DNA of 64,000 nt from Pectobacterium aroidearum (lineage in GTDB: Bacteria > Pseudomonadota > Gammaproteobacteria > Enterobacterales > Enterobacteriaceae). How positions within the stretch are numbered: the stretch's first letter is position 1; every line of letters starts with the position of its first letter. A model generated the notes under the pieces. The model was not told the origin of the DNA. It ran no database searches and saw only the letters and a program-made list of their open reading frames with translations. The DNA is taken from assembly GCF_041228105.1 (NCBI RefSeq), contig NZ_CP166097.1, positions 4,650,001 through 4,714,000 on the forward strand, in the 5' to 3' direction. Of the stretch, positions 36,650-46,001 are shown piece by piece. A program made the translations under genes and the position numbers.

Positions 36650-37526
36650 CCATCGGGTTAGCGATTACACCGATGATAATCGGCATTCCTTTAGTACTCA
36701 TGATTGATACATGCAAATCACCGTCTGTATTAATCTGAAATTTAGTCACTGCATTTTTATTGCTTAGGTAGTACGGCCACACCCCACCACCATTGTACTC
36801 TTTAATTTCATTCAAGTGCTGATCTGTAAAGTGGGCAGAAATCGTATATTCAACCTTTATATCGCTAACACAAATTAAACCTGTAACTATCTGATGTAAA
36901 CTACCTGTTATACCGAACATCGAGTCCCATGAGATCAAATCATCAGGTTGCCAAGGGGGGGTTTTATTAGGATTTTGGTAGGCCGTTTTCAATGCGATCC
37001 CCGTATACCAATCATCAGGCTGGGGAGTAAAGTGGAGCAAGTGTCCGAAACTCACTTTCACTGAAAGAGCAGATAAAGCAATAGCCGATGATAATCCAGC
37101 CATCGGATCAGAGTTATGCCATATGCCCCAGAAACTGCTAGAGGCGCTTACTGGTAATTCAAATTCAAAACTGATTTTTGGGGCACTACTTAATTGCTTT
37201 TCCATAGATCTATAGCCTTTTTCCCAAGCTGGTGGTTGCTCACCCCAGTTGGTAAGATTACGTTGAGCCGCGGCTATAGGATCAAGAATATTAGGGGATG
37301 CAACCAAAGCATTAACCAGAATGGAGTAATGTTCAAAGAAACTGCCTTGGTTATTGTATTGTATTACTCCAGAGGATGGTAATTGATCTAGCAATTCCCA
37401 AAGCGCATTATCATCAGGAGCAGGAGAAATTGCTCCCTGATATATCTTCACTGTATTGCTGGGTAAGCCAATAGCTTCTATCTGTCGCGCTATAAAATAC
37501 TGTTGAACATCGTCAAAATTACGCAT
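36627..37526 (-). CDS. insert protein B, unknown family, C-terminally cut by the junction
   Basis: A 299-residue protein of no family I recognise. It is a paralogue of the next upstream gene product: shared blocks include [12 protein letters not shown].....[14 protein letters not shown] and [12 protein letters not shown]. No signal peptide or membrane helix is seen. It ends ASWIGGQ with a stop codon supplied by kptA sequence at the duplication junction, whereas the paralogue runs about 16 residues further. The gene has therefore probably lost its natural end. It is 74 bases downstream of, and co-oriented with, the longer paralogue. Lower GC than flanking core genes suggests transfer. Confidence 0.72.
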   Translation of the reverse strand: MRNFDDVQQYFIARQIEAIGLPSNTVKIYQGAISPAPDDNALWELLDQLPSSGVIQYNNQGSFFEHYSILVNALVASPNILDPIAAAQRNLTNWGEQPPAWEKGYRSMEKQLSSAPKISFEFELPVSASSSFWGIWHNSDPMAGLSSAIALSALSVKVSFGHLLHFTPQPDDWYTGIALKTAYQNPNKTPPWQPDDLISWDSMFGITGSLHQIVTGLICVSDIKVEYTISAHFTDQHLNEIKEYNGGGVWPYYLSNKNAVTKFQINTDGDLHVSIMSTKGMPIIIGVIANPMASWIGGQ

Positions 37527-37600
37527 AATTGATGATTATCCTCATATTTTAAATAGGGCACTTTGAACAAATAAGAGTACCCTATTCCTAAATACTGTAT

Positions 37601-38785
37601 TTAACCCCGCGGAATAAGGCGACGAAGCTCCAATTGAGATGCGTCTCTCAAATGACCAAGGTACTTATCAACTGGTTCGATAATTGCTCCAACGATAGTT
37701 GGCACATTTTTCTCGGTAGTAACCGTTACCATCAGACGCCCAGATGTATCGAAATTCACACTGGTTTCAGAGACATTTTCGGATGATTTATGATAAAACG
37801 GCCATAGACCAGAACGACTATTTTTAATAATTTCCTTCTGTTCGGTTGTAGAGAATGTCGCAGCAGTCGAATAAACTAACTTCATTTGGTTGGCAATTAA
37901 TAAAAGCGTAGTGAAACGCTGCATATCTCCGCTTGCCGAAAATGTATTTTTCCATGTTTTCAAGCCATTTGGGCTCCAAGGCGGAGTCCCTGCTTCACTG
38001 TATGCAATACCAAGAGTCGCAGAATTATACCAATCTCCTGGATTTGCAGAGAAAGGCAATAGATTTTTAAAACTTGCTTCAAGATGGACACTGCTGCTTG
38101 CGAATTTTTGGCTTATCTCAGTATTAGAGTAACTGTTTGACCATAATCCAAAAACCGCCGACTGTGCCCCACCGTTCCAGGTCTTTGTGTAGCTTGTATC
38201 TTTAATACTAAGATCAGTGGTAAATTCTCGACTCGGTGCCTTCTTCAGTTGTTTCATCATCGTGTTATAGTCAGGAAAAAAGTCTACTGACTTTCTGCCA
38301 ACAGGTTTATAGGGCAAAACATTATTTTGGCCTGCAAATATGGGATCAAGAAGCATGGCAGCATAAGCGGATGCTCCAGAGTTAGCATGACTGGAGCATT
38401 TATTAGTAAGGAATGCCCAATCACGGTATCCACGAGGCGTTGCTTCTGCATTACCATTCTCAACAGCATTGCTGAAAGCATCGAAACAGTACTCACCAAT
38501 TTCCTCCTTGAATTTATTAGGAGGACTCTGCAAGGAAGACATTATTGCAGAATAAGTGGAAAGAAACTGTGTACCTGATGCAAGCGTAGTGTTCCGTGTA
38601 AGAGAGCTTGTTGGTAATGTATTAAAATAACTCCAAAGAATTTTGTCATTATCATCTTCATCATCGCCGATGATCGGTGGTGATGGTTGCACAACTTGTG
38701 CAGGTTGATTCAGGTTATAGCCAAGACCTTGAATAAAAGCAGCAAAAAAAACTTTTTGCAGATCAGCAAACGTATCACTTGACAT
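37601..38785 (-). CDS. insert protein A, unknown family
   Basis: A 394-residue protein without recognised domains. The N terminus MSSDTFADLQKVFFAAFIQG is amphipathic, then a Pro/Asp-rich linker (QPSPPIIGDDEDDND) precedes a globular region. The last 150 residues match the neighbouring gene product (GDWYNSATLGIAYSEAGTPPWSP, SGLWPFYHK, NVPTIVGAIIEP). It is rich in Ser/Asn/Thr, with no signal peptide. The start is well supported by GGAG seven bases upstream. Pairing of two diverged paralogues suggests a two-component complex (for instance a binary effector or a structural pair), but this is conjecture. Confidence 0.75.
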   Translation of the reverse strand: MSSDTFADLQKVFFAAFIQGLGYNLNQPAQVVQPSPPIIGDDEDDNDKILWSYFNTLPTSSLTRNTTLASGTQFLSTYSAIMSSLQSPPNKFKEEIGEYCFDAFSNAVENGNAEATPRGYRDWAFLTNKCSSHANSGASAYAAMLLDPIFAGQNNVLPYKPVGRKSVDFFPDYNTMMKQLKKAPSREFTTDLSIKDTSYTKTWNGGAQSAVFGLWSNSYSNTEISQKFASSSVHLEASFKNLLPFSANPGDWYNSATLGIAYSEAGTPPWSPNGLKTWKNTFSASGDMQRFTTLLLIANQMKLVYSTAATFSTTEQKEIIKNSRSGLWPFYHKSSENVSETSVNFDTSGRLMVTVTTEKNVPTIVGAIIEPVDKYLGHLRDASQLELRRLIPRG

Positions 38786-39139
38786 GATTAATCTCCTAAT
38801 TGACAGTAATAGATACAGTTTTTTATGGCAGGTCTGATTTTATTAAAATAGCAATAAAACGATAGAATGCATTCTTGAATAATTCAATGTTGATATAGAG
38901 CAAAAAACGCATAATCATGATTTTTTTGATTTTATTTTAAAATAATAGAAAATAATTATATATTTAATTATTCTCAATCATATTAATGATCTTATTGCGG
39001 CATTCCCCTGTCTTTCTTTATAATTTAATTAGCAAGCATATAAACAATTCACTTTATTTATTTTATCAGTTATGAATTTCATTGATTTTATTATAATTAT
39101 CAGGGTGATATTTAACTGCTTATTTTCAGAAAAATGACT
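38786..39139. other. AT-rich upstream region of the insert genes
   Basis: About 350 bases, strongly AT-rich, with no coding frame. It must carry the promoter for the two insert genes on the minus strand. AT-rich foreign promoters of this kind are typical H-NS targets. No repeats or tRNA-like sequence are visible. Confidence 0.5.
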
Positions 39140-39471
39140 GTGAGAAGATGGACGGCTATGCCGTAGCGAAAGCCAAATTGCTGGAACAGCAAGCGGTCAT
39201 CGCCGTACTGTAACGCTAACTGGTTTCCAAACGGTAGTCTGATCGGTACGAAAGCCCCGTTGCAAAACGGGGCTTTTTATTTTTGCTCGAATAAAAAGGC
39301 TTTCAATTACAATCTATTCACTTCGCACGATGTAGGAATGGAGTAACACAATGAGCAACACGAAGCATGCTGATGTCAGCAAATTTCTGAGCTACGTTTT
39401 ACGGCACAAGCCCGAAGCCATTGGATTAACGTTGAACAGCGGAGGATGGGCAAATATTGCCGAGCTGATTA
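39140..39471. repeat. right copy of the valS-end/kptA-start duplication
   Basis: Repeats 36298-36629. It holds the last 24 codons or so of valS without the rest of the gene (with a Val for Ala change near the end), the valS terminator and the kptA promoter and start. Here kptA continues intact. Substitutions between the copies show the duplication is not recent, or that the two came from different strains. Confidence 0.88.
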
Positions 39472-39911
39472 GCTGTGCGGCAAAAGACGGGCGTCTTCTA
39501 ACCAGAGAAGTGATTCAATCCGTCGTCGATAACAGTGACAAAAAGCGTTTTTCTATTTCAGCGGATGGGTTATCAATCCGCGCAGCACAGGGACACTCGT
39601 CAGCGCAGGTCGATATGCGTTACGAGCCCAAAGTCCCACCCGAGTTTCTTTACCACGGCACCGCAACCCGATTTATCGATTCAATCAATCAGCAGGGTTT
39701 GCGTCCCGGTTCACGTCAGTATGTACATTTGTCTGCCGATGAGGCGACAGCGATAACCGTCGGCCAACGGCATGGCAAGCCTACGGTGCTGAAAATAAAG
39801 ACGCTGGAAATGCATCAGCAGGGGTTCATTTTTTATCAGGCGGATAACGGCGTCTGGCTAACGTTAACGGTTCCCGTGCCGTTTATCGATTCCACACCAT
39901 TTATAGATTGA
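39351..39911 (+). CDS. kptA: RNA 2'-phosphotransferase (Tpt1/KptA)
   Basis: KptA moves an internal 2'-phosphate from RNA to NAD, the last step of eukaryotic-type tRNA splicing; its bacterial role is obscure. The 186-residue protein has the full two-domain layout: winged helix ([32 protein letters not shown]) then ADP-ribosyltransferase-like domain ([41 protein letters not shown]). E. coli KptA has 184 residues. It is preceded by the duplicated promoter and GGAGTAA. RtcB is encoded 36 kb away in the same window, but it belongs to a different ligation chemistry. Confidence 0.94.
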   Translation: MSNTKHADVSKFLSYVLRHKPEAIGLTLNSGGWANIAELISCAAKDGRLLTREVIQSVVDNSDKKRFSISADGLSIRAAQGHSSAQVDMRYEPKVPPEFLYHGTATRFIDSINQQGLRPGSRQYVHLSADEATAITVGQRHGKPTVLKIKTLEMHQQGFIFYQADNGVWLTLTVPVPFIDSTPFID

Positions 39912-39927
39912 TGAGTACGTACATGAA

Positions 39928-39971
39928 TCGCCTGTCTTCGCTGCCCAACCAGCATGAGCGAAAACAGGCGA
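39928..39971. terminator. hairpin between kptA and the chemoreceptor gene
   Basis: A long stem TCGCCTGT + TTCGCT pairs with AGCGAA + ACAGGCGA around a 14-base loop between two convergent genes. There is no T-run, but the position suggests a shared transcription end. Confidence 0.5.
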
Positions 39972-39988
39972 TGGCGATCGGTTAACGC

Positions 39989-41608
39989 TTAGCGGGCATC
40001 GGCCAGTGCAATGTTCTGGCGCAGGCCGGGCAGTACATTATCCATCTCCATGTTTTCTCTTGCGATCTGGAAGCGGGAAACGGACTGTTGCAAGTTAACT
40101 ACCTGTTCCTGAAGTGCATTTGCCGAGGTTGCCACTTCTGATACCAAGGACGCATTCTGCTGAGTCACCCCATCCATCTGATTGATGGCGATATTGATCT
40201 GCGAAATGCCACGGCTCTGCTCGCTGGAAGCCAGCGTGATCTCATCCATGATATCGACCACTTTTTTCACATCCATCAACACTTCGTCCATGGTGTTGCC
40301 AGCGACTTCAACCAGACCTGCGCCTTTTTCAATGCGGCTAAGAGAATCATCGATCATAGTGCCGATCTCTTTTGCTGCCGTCGCACTGCGTGCAGCCAGC
40401 ATCCGTACTTCGGAAGCCACCACCGCAAAGCCTTTACCATATTGACCCGCACGCGCCGATTCGACTGCGGCGTTCAGCGCCAGCAGGTTAGTCTGGAAGG
40501 CGATGCCGTCGATCACGCCAACAATGTCGGAGATCTTGGCAGAACTCTGCTTGATGGAACGCATGGTATCCACCACTTCGGAGACGACATTTCCACCGCG
40601 AGACGCGGAATTAGAGGCTTTCTGCGCCAGATCGTTGGCTTTACGCGTGTTGTCTTCGTTGTTTTTCACCGTCGACATGATCTGTTCCATGCTTGACGCC
40701 GTTTCATCCAACGAGGCCGCCTGCTGCTCGGTACGGCTGGAGAGATCGATGTTGCCGGAAGCGATTTCCTCAACCCCGACACTGATCGCATCGGTTCCGT
40801 TACGCACCACACGTACCATGTTTTCCAGCCCATCACGCATACGCTGCACTGCGGCAAACAGGTGTGCGATTTCATTTTTTCCGCTGCTATCAATCTGCGC
40901 ACGCAGGTCGCCTTCAGCAATGCGATCAAAAACGGAAATAGCCTGATTCAGCGGTTTCACAATCATATTTGTCATGACAGACCAGGCCAGCGCCGCCAGC
41001 AGTAGTGCACAGGCGATCGCCGTGTACAGAATGGTCTCCATCAGATTCACACGCCCATTCGAATCCGCATAGGCTTCATCAATGCTCTTCAGCTTAAAGG
41101 CCACCAGCGCTTTAGAGGATTTATCAAACGCGGCATACAGCACCGTCGATTTCCCAGCGCGCTGACGATATTCATCCAGATTTCCTGCGTTAAGCGCCGC
41201 AAATGCCGGATCGATAAAGTCCTGCATCAGCGTATTGCGCTTCTCGGCCATATCCGCGGAAATCACTTTCTCTTCGTCGGACTGCGGGTATTTCAGGTAT
41301 TCCTGCCATTTTTCGCTGGCGCCATCAACTTTAGTTCGGGCACGGCCCAGTGCGACTTTCGCCGCCTCGACATCCCCTTTCCCCATTAATGATTCGTACA
41401 GACGCAAATCCAACCGACCACGCAACAGCAGTTCAGAGCTGTCATTCAGCGCAACCAGCCCTGGCAGCACTTCCATATCCACACGGGCAAATGATTTATT
41501 TCCTGACTGAACCGCAACCAACCCTAGAACGCCGACAAAAAGCAGTAACGCCGCTAACGAAAACACCATCATGCTGAGTGCAGTACGGATCTTTATCTTA
41601 CGAAACAT
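39989..41608 (-). CDS. methyl-accepting chemotaxis protein
   Basis: A 539-residue transmembrane chemoreceptor. Membrane helices lie at about residues 11-33 and 188-212, enclosing a four-helix Tar-type periplasmic sensor domain (VDMEVLPGLVALNDSSELLLRGRLDLRLYESL). A HAMP domain follows (IVKPLNQAISVFDRIAEGDL). The signalling domain has the highly conserved hairpin tip IDGIAFQTNLLALNAAVESARAG..GKGFAVVASEVRMLAARSA and flanking methylation helices. No NWETF-like CheR/CheB docking pentapeptide is present at the C terminus. It stands alone. The ligand is unknown. Confidence 0.95.
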   Translation of the reverse strand: MFRKIKIRTALSMMVFSLAALLLFVGVLGLVAVQSGNKSFARVDMEVLPGLVALNDSSELLLRGRLDLRLYESLMGKGDVEAAKVALGRARTKVDGASEKWQEYLKYPQSDEEKVISADMAEKRNTLMQDFIDPAFAALNAGNLDEYRQRAGKSTVLYAAFDKSSKALVAFKLKSIDEAYADSNGRVNLMETILYTAIACALLLAALAWSVMTNMIVKPLNQAISVFDRIAEGDLRAQIDSSGKNEIAHLFAAVQRMRDGLENMVRVVRNGTDAISVGVEEIASGNIDLSSRTEQQAASLDETASSMEQIMSTVKNNEDNTRKANDLAQKASNSASRGGNVVSEVVDTMRSIKQSSAKISDIVGVIDGIAFQTNLLALNAAVESARAGQYGKGFAVVASEVRMLAARSATAAKEIGTMIDDSLSRIEKGAGLVEVAGNTMDEVLMDVKKVVDIMDEITLASSEQSRGISQINIAINQMDGVTQQNASLVSEVATSANALQEQVVNLQQSVSRFQIARENMEMDNVLPGLRQNIALADAR

Positions 41609-41827
41609 AAATTGTCCCTGTGGTCTGAAATAAGAGAGGGTGAGCGCCAGCTCTACAGCGGAGCCGTTCAGTTATTTACGTAATGGTCGTTATATTTCCA
41701 GACGTGTTAAACCCACGAACCGAAATAAATTCGTTATAAAACCGTAATAAAATAAAGAAGCGTATAAATAAACATATAAAGAAGACGATGACCGACAGAA
41801 AATAGACTTCCTGTCGGTCATTAGGAT

Positions 41828-42907
41828 TTATTTTTTATTATTTTTCTGAGACTGATTTTTTTCTAAGAAACGTTGCAGCTCATCTTTATAAAACTTCGCC
41901 GACATCATTGTGCCATGCCCGCTGGTGTCTTTACTGGCGGGAATAAGGAACAGCGTTGCCTGCTTAATTTTCTTAAGCTCATTATCCAGGATGCCTGTTT
42001 CAACAGGATTACGCTCATCATCCGCAGAGTTAATCACCAGAACGGGAGCCTTAATTTTATTCAGTTCCGGTGCCGCATTATAATTCGCGGACGAACCCCA
42101 GATATAAATAAAGTCATTGGCATCGCTGTTAGAAGGCGCAGCCAGACGATCTTCAACCAGCTTGTCCGCTTGTGCACGCGTTGGTGCTTTGCTCTGATAC
42201 GCCAGCGTGCCGCCAGTGGTGGCGATACTGAACATAATGCTGGCCGTTTTCAACGTTGGCGGTTGTTGCGTGTAATCACCATTATTCCAGACCGGATCGT
42301 TTTTGATGGATTCAATCAGGATGCGGCGCATCATCCAGTTACGCCCAGATAGTTCATTCGGCAGCGATGCCATTGGCACCAGCGCATCCATCATGTCCGG
42401 GTATTTTTCACCCCAGAGCCAGGTTTGCATGCCGCCCATGGAATATCCCATCACCAGGCGCAGGTGGTTAATCCCCATCCCTTCTTTGACTAAGCGATAT
42501 TGTGCCTGCACCATATCGTTATAATCGTACTGTGGGAATTTCATCCGTAAGCCGTCTGACGGTTTGGAAGATTTTCCAGAACCAATGCTCTCCGGCATGA
42601 TAATAAAATATTTGCTGCTATCCAGCGCCTGACCCGGCCCGAACAGTTCCCCGCCAAAGCCATTTGCGAGCAGCGCTTTAATCGGTTGGTTCGTTCCATG
42701 CAACAATAAGACGGCAGGCTTGGTTTTATCGCCGATCGTGTAGTAGTGAATACGCAGATCTTTTAATTTTTCGCCACTGTTGAAGGTAAACTCTGGCGCA
42801 ATCCAGTCGCCTTCTTTGGGCTCTGGGAAATTGGCCTGTGCATGCGTTAATGGTGACAGCATTAACAGAAATGCGCCCACCACCCCTGATAGTATTCGAT
42901 TAATCAT
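41828..42907 (-). CDS. periplasmic alpha/beta hydrolase, MetX-like
   Basis: A 359-residue hydrolase with a signal peptide (ILSGVVGAFLLMLSPLTHAQA). The core resembles homoserine acetyltransferase (MetX)-type hydrolases: VLLLHGTNQ, FIIMPESIGSGKS, the nucleophile elbow MGYSMGG, and late Asp (VINSADDERNP) and His (DTSGHGTM). A periplasmic location makes a biosynthetic acetyltransferase role unlikely, so an esterase or other hydrolase is more plausible. The start at 42907 gives the proper signal peptide; an ATG 7 codons earlier exists. It is monocistronic. Confidence 0.85.
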   Translation of the reverse strand: MINRILSGVVGAFLLMLSPLTHAQANFPEPKEGDWIAPEFTFNSGEKLKDLRIHYYTIGDKTKPAVLLLHGTNQPIKALLANGFGGELFGPGQALDSSKYFIIMPESIGSGKSSKPSDGLRMKFPQYDYNDMVQAQYRLVKEGMGINHLRLVMGYSMGGMQTWLWGEKYPDMMDALVPMASLPNELSGRNWMMRRILIESIKNDPVWNNGDYTQQPPTLKTASIMFSIATTGGTLAYQSKAPTRAQADKLVEDRLAAPSNSDANDFIYIWGSSANYNAAPELNKIKAPVLVINSADDERNPVETGILDNELKKIKQATLFLIPASKDTSGHGTMMSAKFYKDELQRFLEKNQSQKNNKK

Positions 42908-43272
42908 AAATAACTCTGCGGTAATCATGAAGTCGTGAAGCCGCGATTCTAATGTCTATTAGGAAAAATCCCAATAAACATGAGCGGACTAATAATAAAA
43001 AGAGATTATTCTCTGAATTTTTTATTTATCACGAAAGATTCTACAGACAGTTTTTAATAGGATGATATTTAACGAATTCCCTGCCTAAGTGCTTTACCAC
43101 ATTCCCCATACTCCCAGCGTGAAATAGGCGCGTATAAAAACAGCAAAAAATGGATTTTTACTCATATTTCTAGCGAGGAAAGGATCGTGTGTGATATCAC
43201 CACACACGATCGACATTAGACAGGGGTTAGGTCGGGGTTGAGAATCAAGAGTTGAGAATCGGACGCTGAGAA
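42908..43272. other. gap with a perfect palindrome and a triplicated octamer
   Basis: No gene. At 43183-43211 there is a perfect 11 bp stem GATCGTGTGTG/CACACACGATC with a 7-base loop, probably the end of the M48 gene's transcript, though without a T-run. TGAGAATC occurs three times between 43239 and 43275, the last inside the M48 gene end. The rest is AT-rich upstream DNA of the hydrolase gene. Confidence 0.55.
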
Positions 43273-44310
43273 TCAGTGCTTATTCATCTCTCTTTCAATC
43301 ACCTTCAGTCGTTCATCCATATCCGGGTGCGTGCTCAGCCAGTCGGGCAAATCCAACGATTCCACTTCATCATGACTGCGGTCGTTAGCGACGAGAGCCT
43401 GATACATCGCCTGCATCGATTGCAGCGAACGCCCTTGCTGCTGCATTTCTGCTATTGCCCACGCGTCGGCTTCCCGTTCCATGTCACGGGAAAACTGCAT
43501 CTCGTTGATGAAAGCGGCAGACTGCAACACGGTATCCCCCACGCCACTGACATCTCCCGTCATCCACATGAACGTCAGCGATACCAGCGATGAACGAACA
43601 ACCATGCGCATTGGGTGGCGGTAGGCGTGGTGCCCCATTTCATGCAGCATCACCGCAGCTAACTCGTTATCACTTTTCGCCAGCGTCACCAGATCATCGC
43701 TGATAATCAGCGTGCCATCTGCCAGCATAAAGGCATTCGGCCCGATAGGCGCAGACATGATCTCCAGACGCAGCGGCGTTTTATCTTCCCGCATGTCTGC
43801 AGGCATAACCTGTTGAAACAGCGTTTGCATCGCCTGCTGGCGTTCAATAGGCAGCTTGGAAGGCGTAAAATCACTGTGCCGCAACAGCGTCAGCGTATGT
43901 TGCCCCAACTGCTGCTCAATGGCGGTAGGTATACGTAGCGCCAGTGCGGAACTCGCCCACGGCAGCACGACATAAACGTAATTGATGACTATCAGGATCG
44001 TGGCGAACAGCGTGAGAATGACGCCACGCTTATGGCGCTCCAGACGATGGACAAGCCCCGGACGGCGGCGGGCGGAATACCATGCACGAAAGGTGGGATC
44101 GTCGGCAGGCACAAAGCGGCCACCGTCAGGAAACGTTAGCGTCAGAGGAATGGAACCCAACGCATCGGAAACCGTAACCTGCTCCAGCGAAAATGTCGTG
44201 TTTGATGACCCGGTGTTCAGCACCATCATCGAACCGTTGTCCGCTAAATGAAGAGAAGCGGCCACGCGGGCCGCCAATCCGGGGTATTGATAATGCCCCT
44301 CAATATTCAT
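43273..44310 (-). CDS. M48-family membrane metallopeptidase
   Basis: A 345-residue protein. One membrane helix at about residues 97-118 (RGVILTLFATILIVINYVYVVLPW) follows an N-terminal cytoplasmic domain. The catalytic domain has the zinc-binding HEMGH in VMLHEMGHHAYRHP and the third ligand Glu in MEREADAWAIAEM; the THPDMDERL at the C terminus is the typical M48 ending. It is thus like HtpX/Oma1-type envelope quality-control peptidases. It is adjacent to yjgN in the same orientation, separated by a MITE-like repeat. Confidence 0.9.
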   Translation of the reverse strand: MNIEGHYQYPGLAARVAASLHLADNGSMMVLNTGSSNTTFSLEQVTVSDALGSIPLTLTFPDGGRFVPADDPTFRAWYSARRRPGLVHRLERHKRGVILTLFATILIVINYVYVVLPWASSALALRIPTAIEQQLGQHTLTLLRHSDFTPSKLPIERQQAMQTLFQQVMPADMREDKTPLRLEIMSAPIGPNAFMLADGTLIISDDLVTLAKSDNELAAVMLHEMGHHAYRHPMRMVVRSSLVSLTFMWMTGDVSGVGDTVLQSAAFINEMQFSRDMEREADAWAIAEMQQQGRSLQSMQAMYQALVANDRSHDEVESLDLPDWLSTHPDMDERLKVIEREMNKH

Positions 44311-44321
44311 ATTCCTGCCTT

Positions 44322-44520
44322 ATACTCGTCATACTTCAAGTTGCATGTGCGTTGGCTACGCTCAAATACTCGGCCCGTCGTGGGCCTCGCCCTGAAGGGC
44401 CGCTGCACGCAGCGTTCAAATCTGCTCCCGGCAGATTTGTCACCCGAATCACTTACCTGAGTAAGCTCATCGGGATTCCTTCCCTTACCGCCTTCCTGAA
44501 ACTCGAATTATTTAGAGTAT
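44322..44520. repeat. MITE-like enterobacterial palindromic repeat
   Basis: A 199-base element with imperfect terminal inverted repeats (ATACTCGTCATACTTCAAGTTGCA at the left; right end reads ATACTCTAAATAATTCGAGT on the other strand) and bounded by TA. Inside are further inverted segments (CCCGGCAGATTTG, ACTTACCTGAGTAAGC). I recall near-identical elements in Yersinia, Serratia and Pectobacterium (YPAL-like). It lies between yjgN and the M48 gene and would form a long hairpin in their common transcript. Confidence 0.72.
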
Positions 44521-44525
44521 ATAAC

Positions 44526-45707
44526 TTACAGACCGACGCCTAAATCGAGCGCCTGCACAGCTTCTTCGGCCAGTGCGCTGTTTGCCGTGTCCTGATGTGC
44601 CTGAACGTGCAGCAGTGCCAGATCGCCTTCAACCGCTGTTGCATTCGCGATATAACGAGCGTGACGAATCTCTGCTACTGGCGCAGCCCAACCCAAAGAG
44701 AAAATAGTGATCAGACTATTGGTTATCAGCAGCCCCATGTAAGACAGCGTTTGCATGGAAGAGTGCAATTTCACATCACCATTCAGCGACGTCTGGTTAA
44801 ACAGATAATTACGCTGTGCGACTACCAGATAGCTGCTGGAAACCAGCACGCCCAGCAGCGCCACAATGAACATCATAATAAAATTAAAGGCATTGCTCAG
44901 TAGCATCATCAGTATGAGATCTTCATTGCCGCCGCCCATCATAATGGTTTGGAACAGCGTGAAAATGAAGGAGCTCATGAACGACAGCGCTGCGATCAGG
45001 AAAGGCACAAAAATCAGCAAGCTAACCAAGGCGAATTTAATAAATGCCGCTTTCGTCAATTCCGCTTTAAACGCGGTTTTCCCGAAGGACAGGTTATTCA
45101 CATAGAAATCAAGCTGCATCATTTTCATGATGCCGTTTACCGCAGCAAACCCTGGAATAGCAATCGCCAGTGCAATGAACCCAATCAGAATAGGGCTATT
45201 ACTCTGCATACCGATCATGACCACAACAACCAGAGCGATATAAAAAGCCAGCATCAGCAGAATAGGGCAAAACAGCAATACCCAATACGCGCGGCCAGTC
45301 TGGCAATCATAGTTAAAACGGACGCCACGGTAGCTGGACATAATGGCGTTATAACGCCAGTTACGGATCACAATAATTGGAATAAGTGCCGCAAATGCCA
45401 GTGCGATAATAGTACCGAGCGTGGGTGACATCGCCAATATGATATAAAACAGAATGATTCCAGCGATAACCAGCAAACGCCCTTTGAGAATCTGAATGGG
45501 ATCTGCATGGTAATCAAAACGGTCACCGTTAATTTCCGTGTTGCCGTAAAAATAACGACGGCGACGTACGGTAGCCCAGGCAGAATAAATTCCCAGAGTG
45601 ATGACCGTTAATAACGCATTCACCAACCAAATTGCAAAATATTCCCCGGCCTTACCATGAAACTTCACGCGATGCTGCGTGTTATTTTCTGAAGTATTGA
45701 TTGTCAT
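44526..45707 (-). CDS. yjgN: YjgN/DUF898 membrane protein
   Basis: A 393-residue polytopic inner-membrane protein with about eight hydrophobic segments and the DUF898 core (FHGKAGEYFAIWLVNALLTVITLGIYSAWATVRRRRYFYGNTEINGDRFDYHADP repeated in diverged form in the C-terminal half, RNYLFNQTSLNGDVKLHSSMQTLSYMGLLITNSLITIFSLGWAAPVAEIRHARY). E. coli YjgN is of the same size and in the same neighbourhood. The function is unknown. It likely shares transcription with the M48 gene downstream. Confidence 0.9.
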   Translation of the reverse strand: MTINTSENNTQHRVKFHGKAGEYFAIWLVNALLTVITLGIYSAWATVRRRRYFYGNTEINGDRFDYHADPIQILKGRLLVIAGIILFYIILAMSPTLGTIIALAFAALIPIIVIRNWRYNAIMSSYRGVRFNYDCQTGRAYWVLLFCPILLMLAFYIALVVVVMIGMQSNSPILIGFIALAIAIPGFAAVNGIMKMMQLDFYVNNLSFGKTAFKAELTKAAFIKFALVSLLIFVPFLIAALSFMSSFIFTLFQTIMMGGGNEDLILMMLLSNAFNFIMMFIVALLGVLVSSSYLVVAQRNYLFNQTSLNGDVKLHSSMQTLSYMGLLITNSLITIFSLGWAAPVAEIRHARYIANATAVEGDLALLHVQAHQDTANSALAEEAVQALDLGVGL

Positions 45708-46001
45708 AAACCTTTCATCCTAAAAGAAATAAGCCTCATAGACGCATCATTCGACACGTTATGGGCATACAAAAAGCGGCTTATTTAAGCATGTCCTGTT
45801 AATCACAACAATAAAAGTTAACAGCAATTAAACAAGTTTATATACTTGTAAATTACAAGGAATAGGGAAAGCCATAGAGAAACTCACATATCCGTAACGT
45901 CGGCCTGACAGGTATAGACGTTGCATCAATGTGGTCTGAAATGGTATTACAATCGGCCAGGATCATTCCCCTCGTAAACCGTAAGAACAAGAGTACGTAT
46001 T

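Noticed and set aside
36627..38785. Insert genes as an insertion sequence or transposase pair
   Set aside because: No DDE or HUH residues, no terminal inverted repeats and no short target duplication; the flanks are long homologous repeats.
39351..39911. Functional RtcB-KptA tRNA-splicing pathway
   Set aside because: KptA acts after ligation by yeast-type ligases that leave a 2'-phosphate; RtcB leaves none, and the genes are 36 kb apart.
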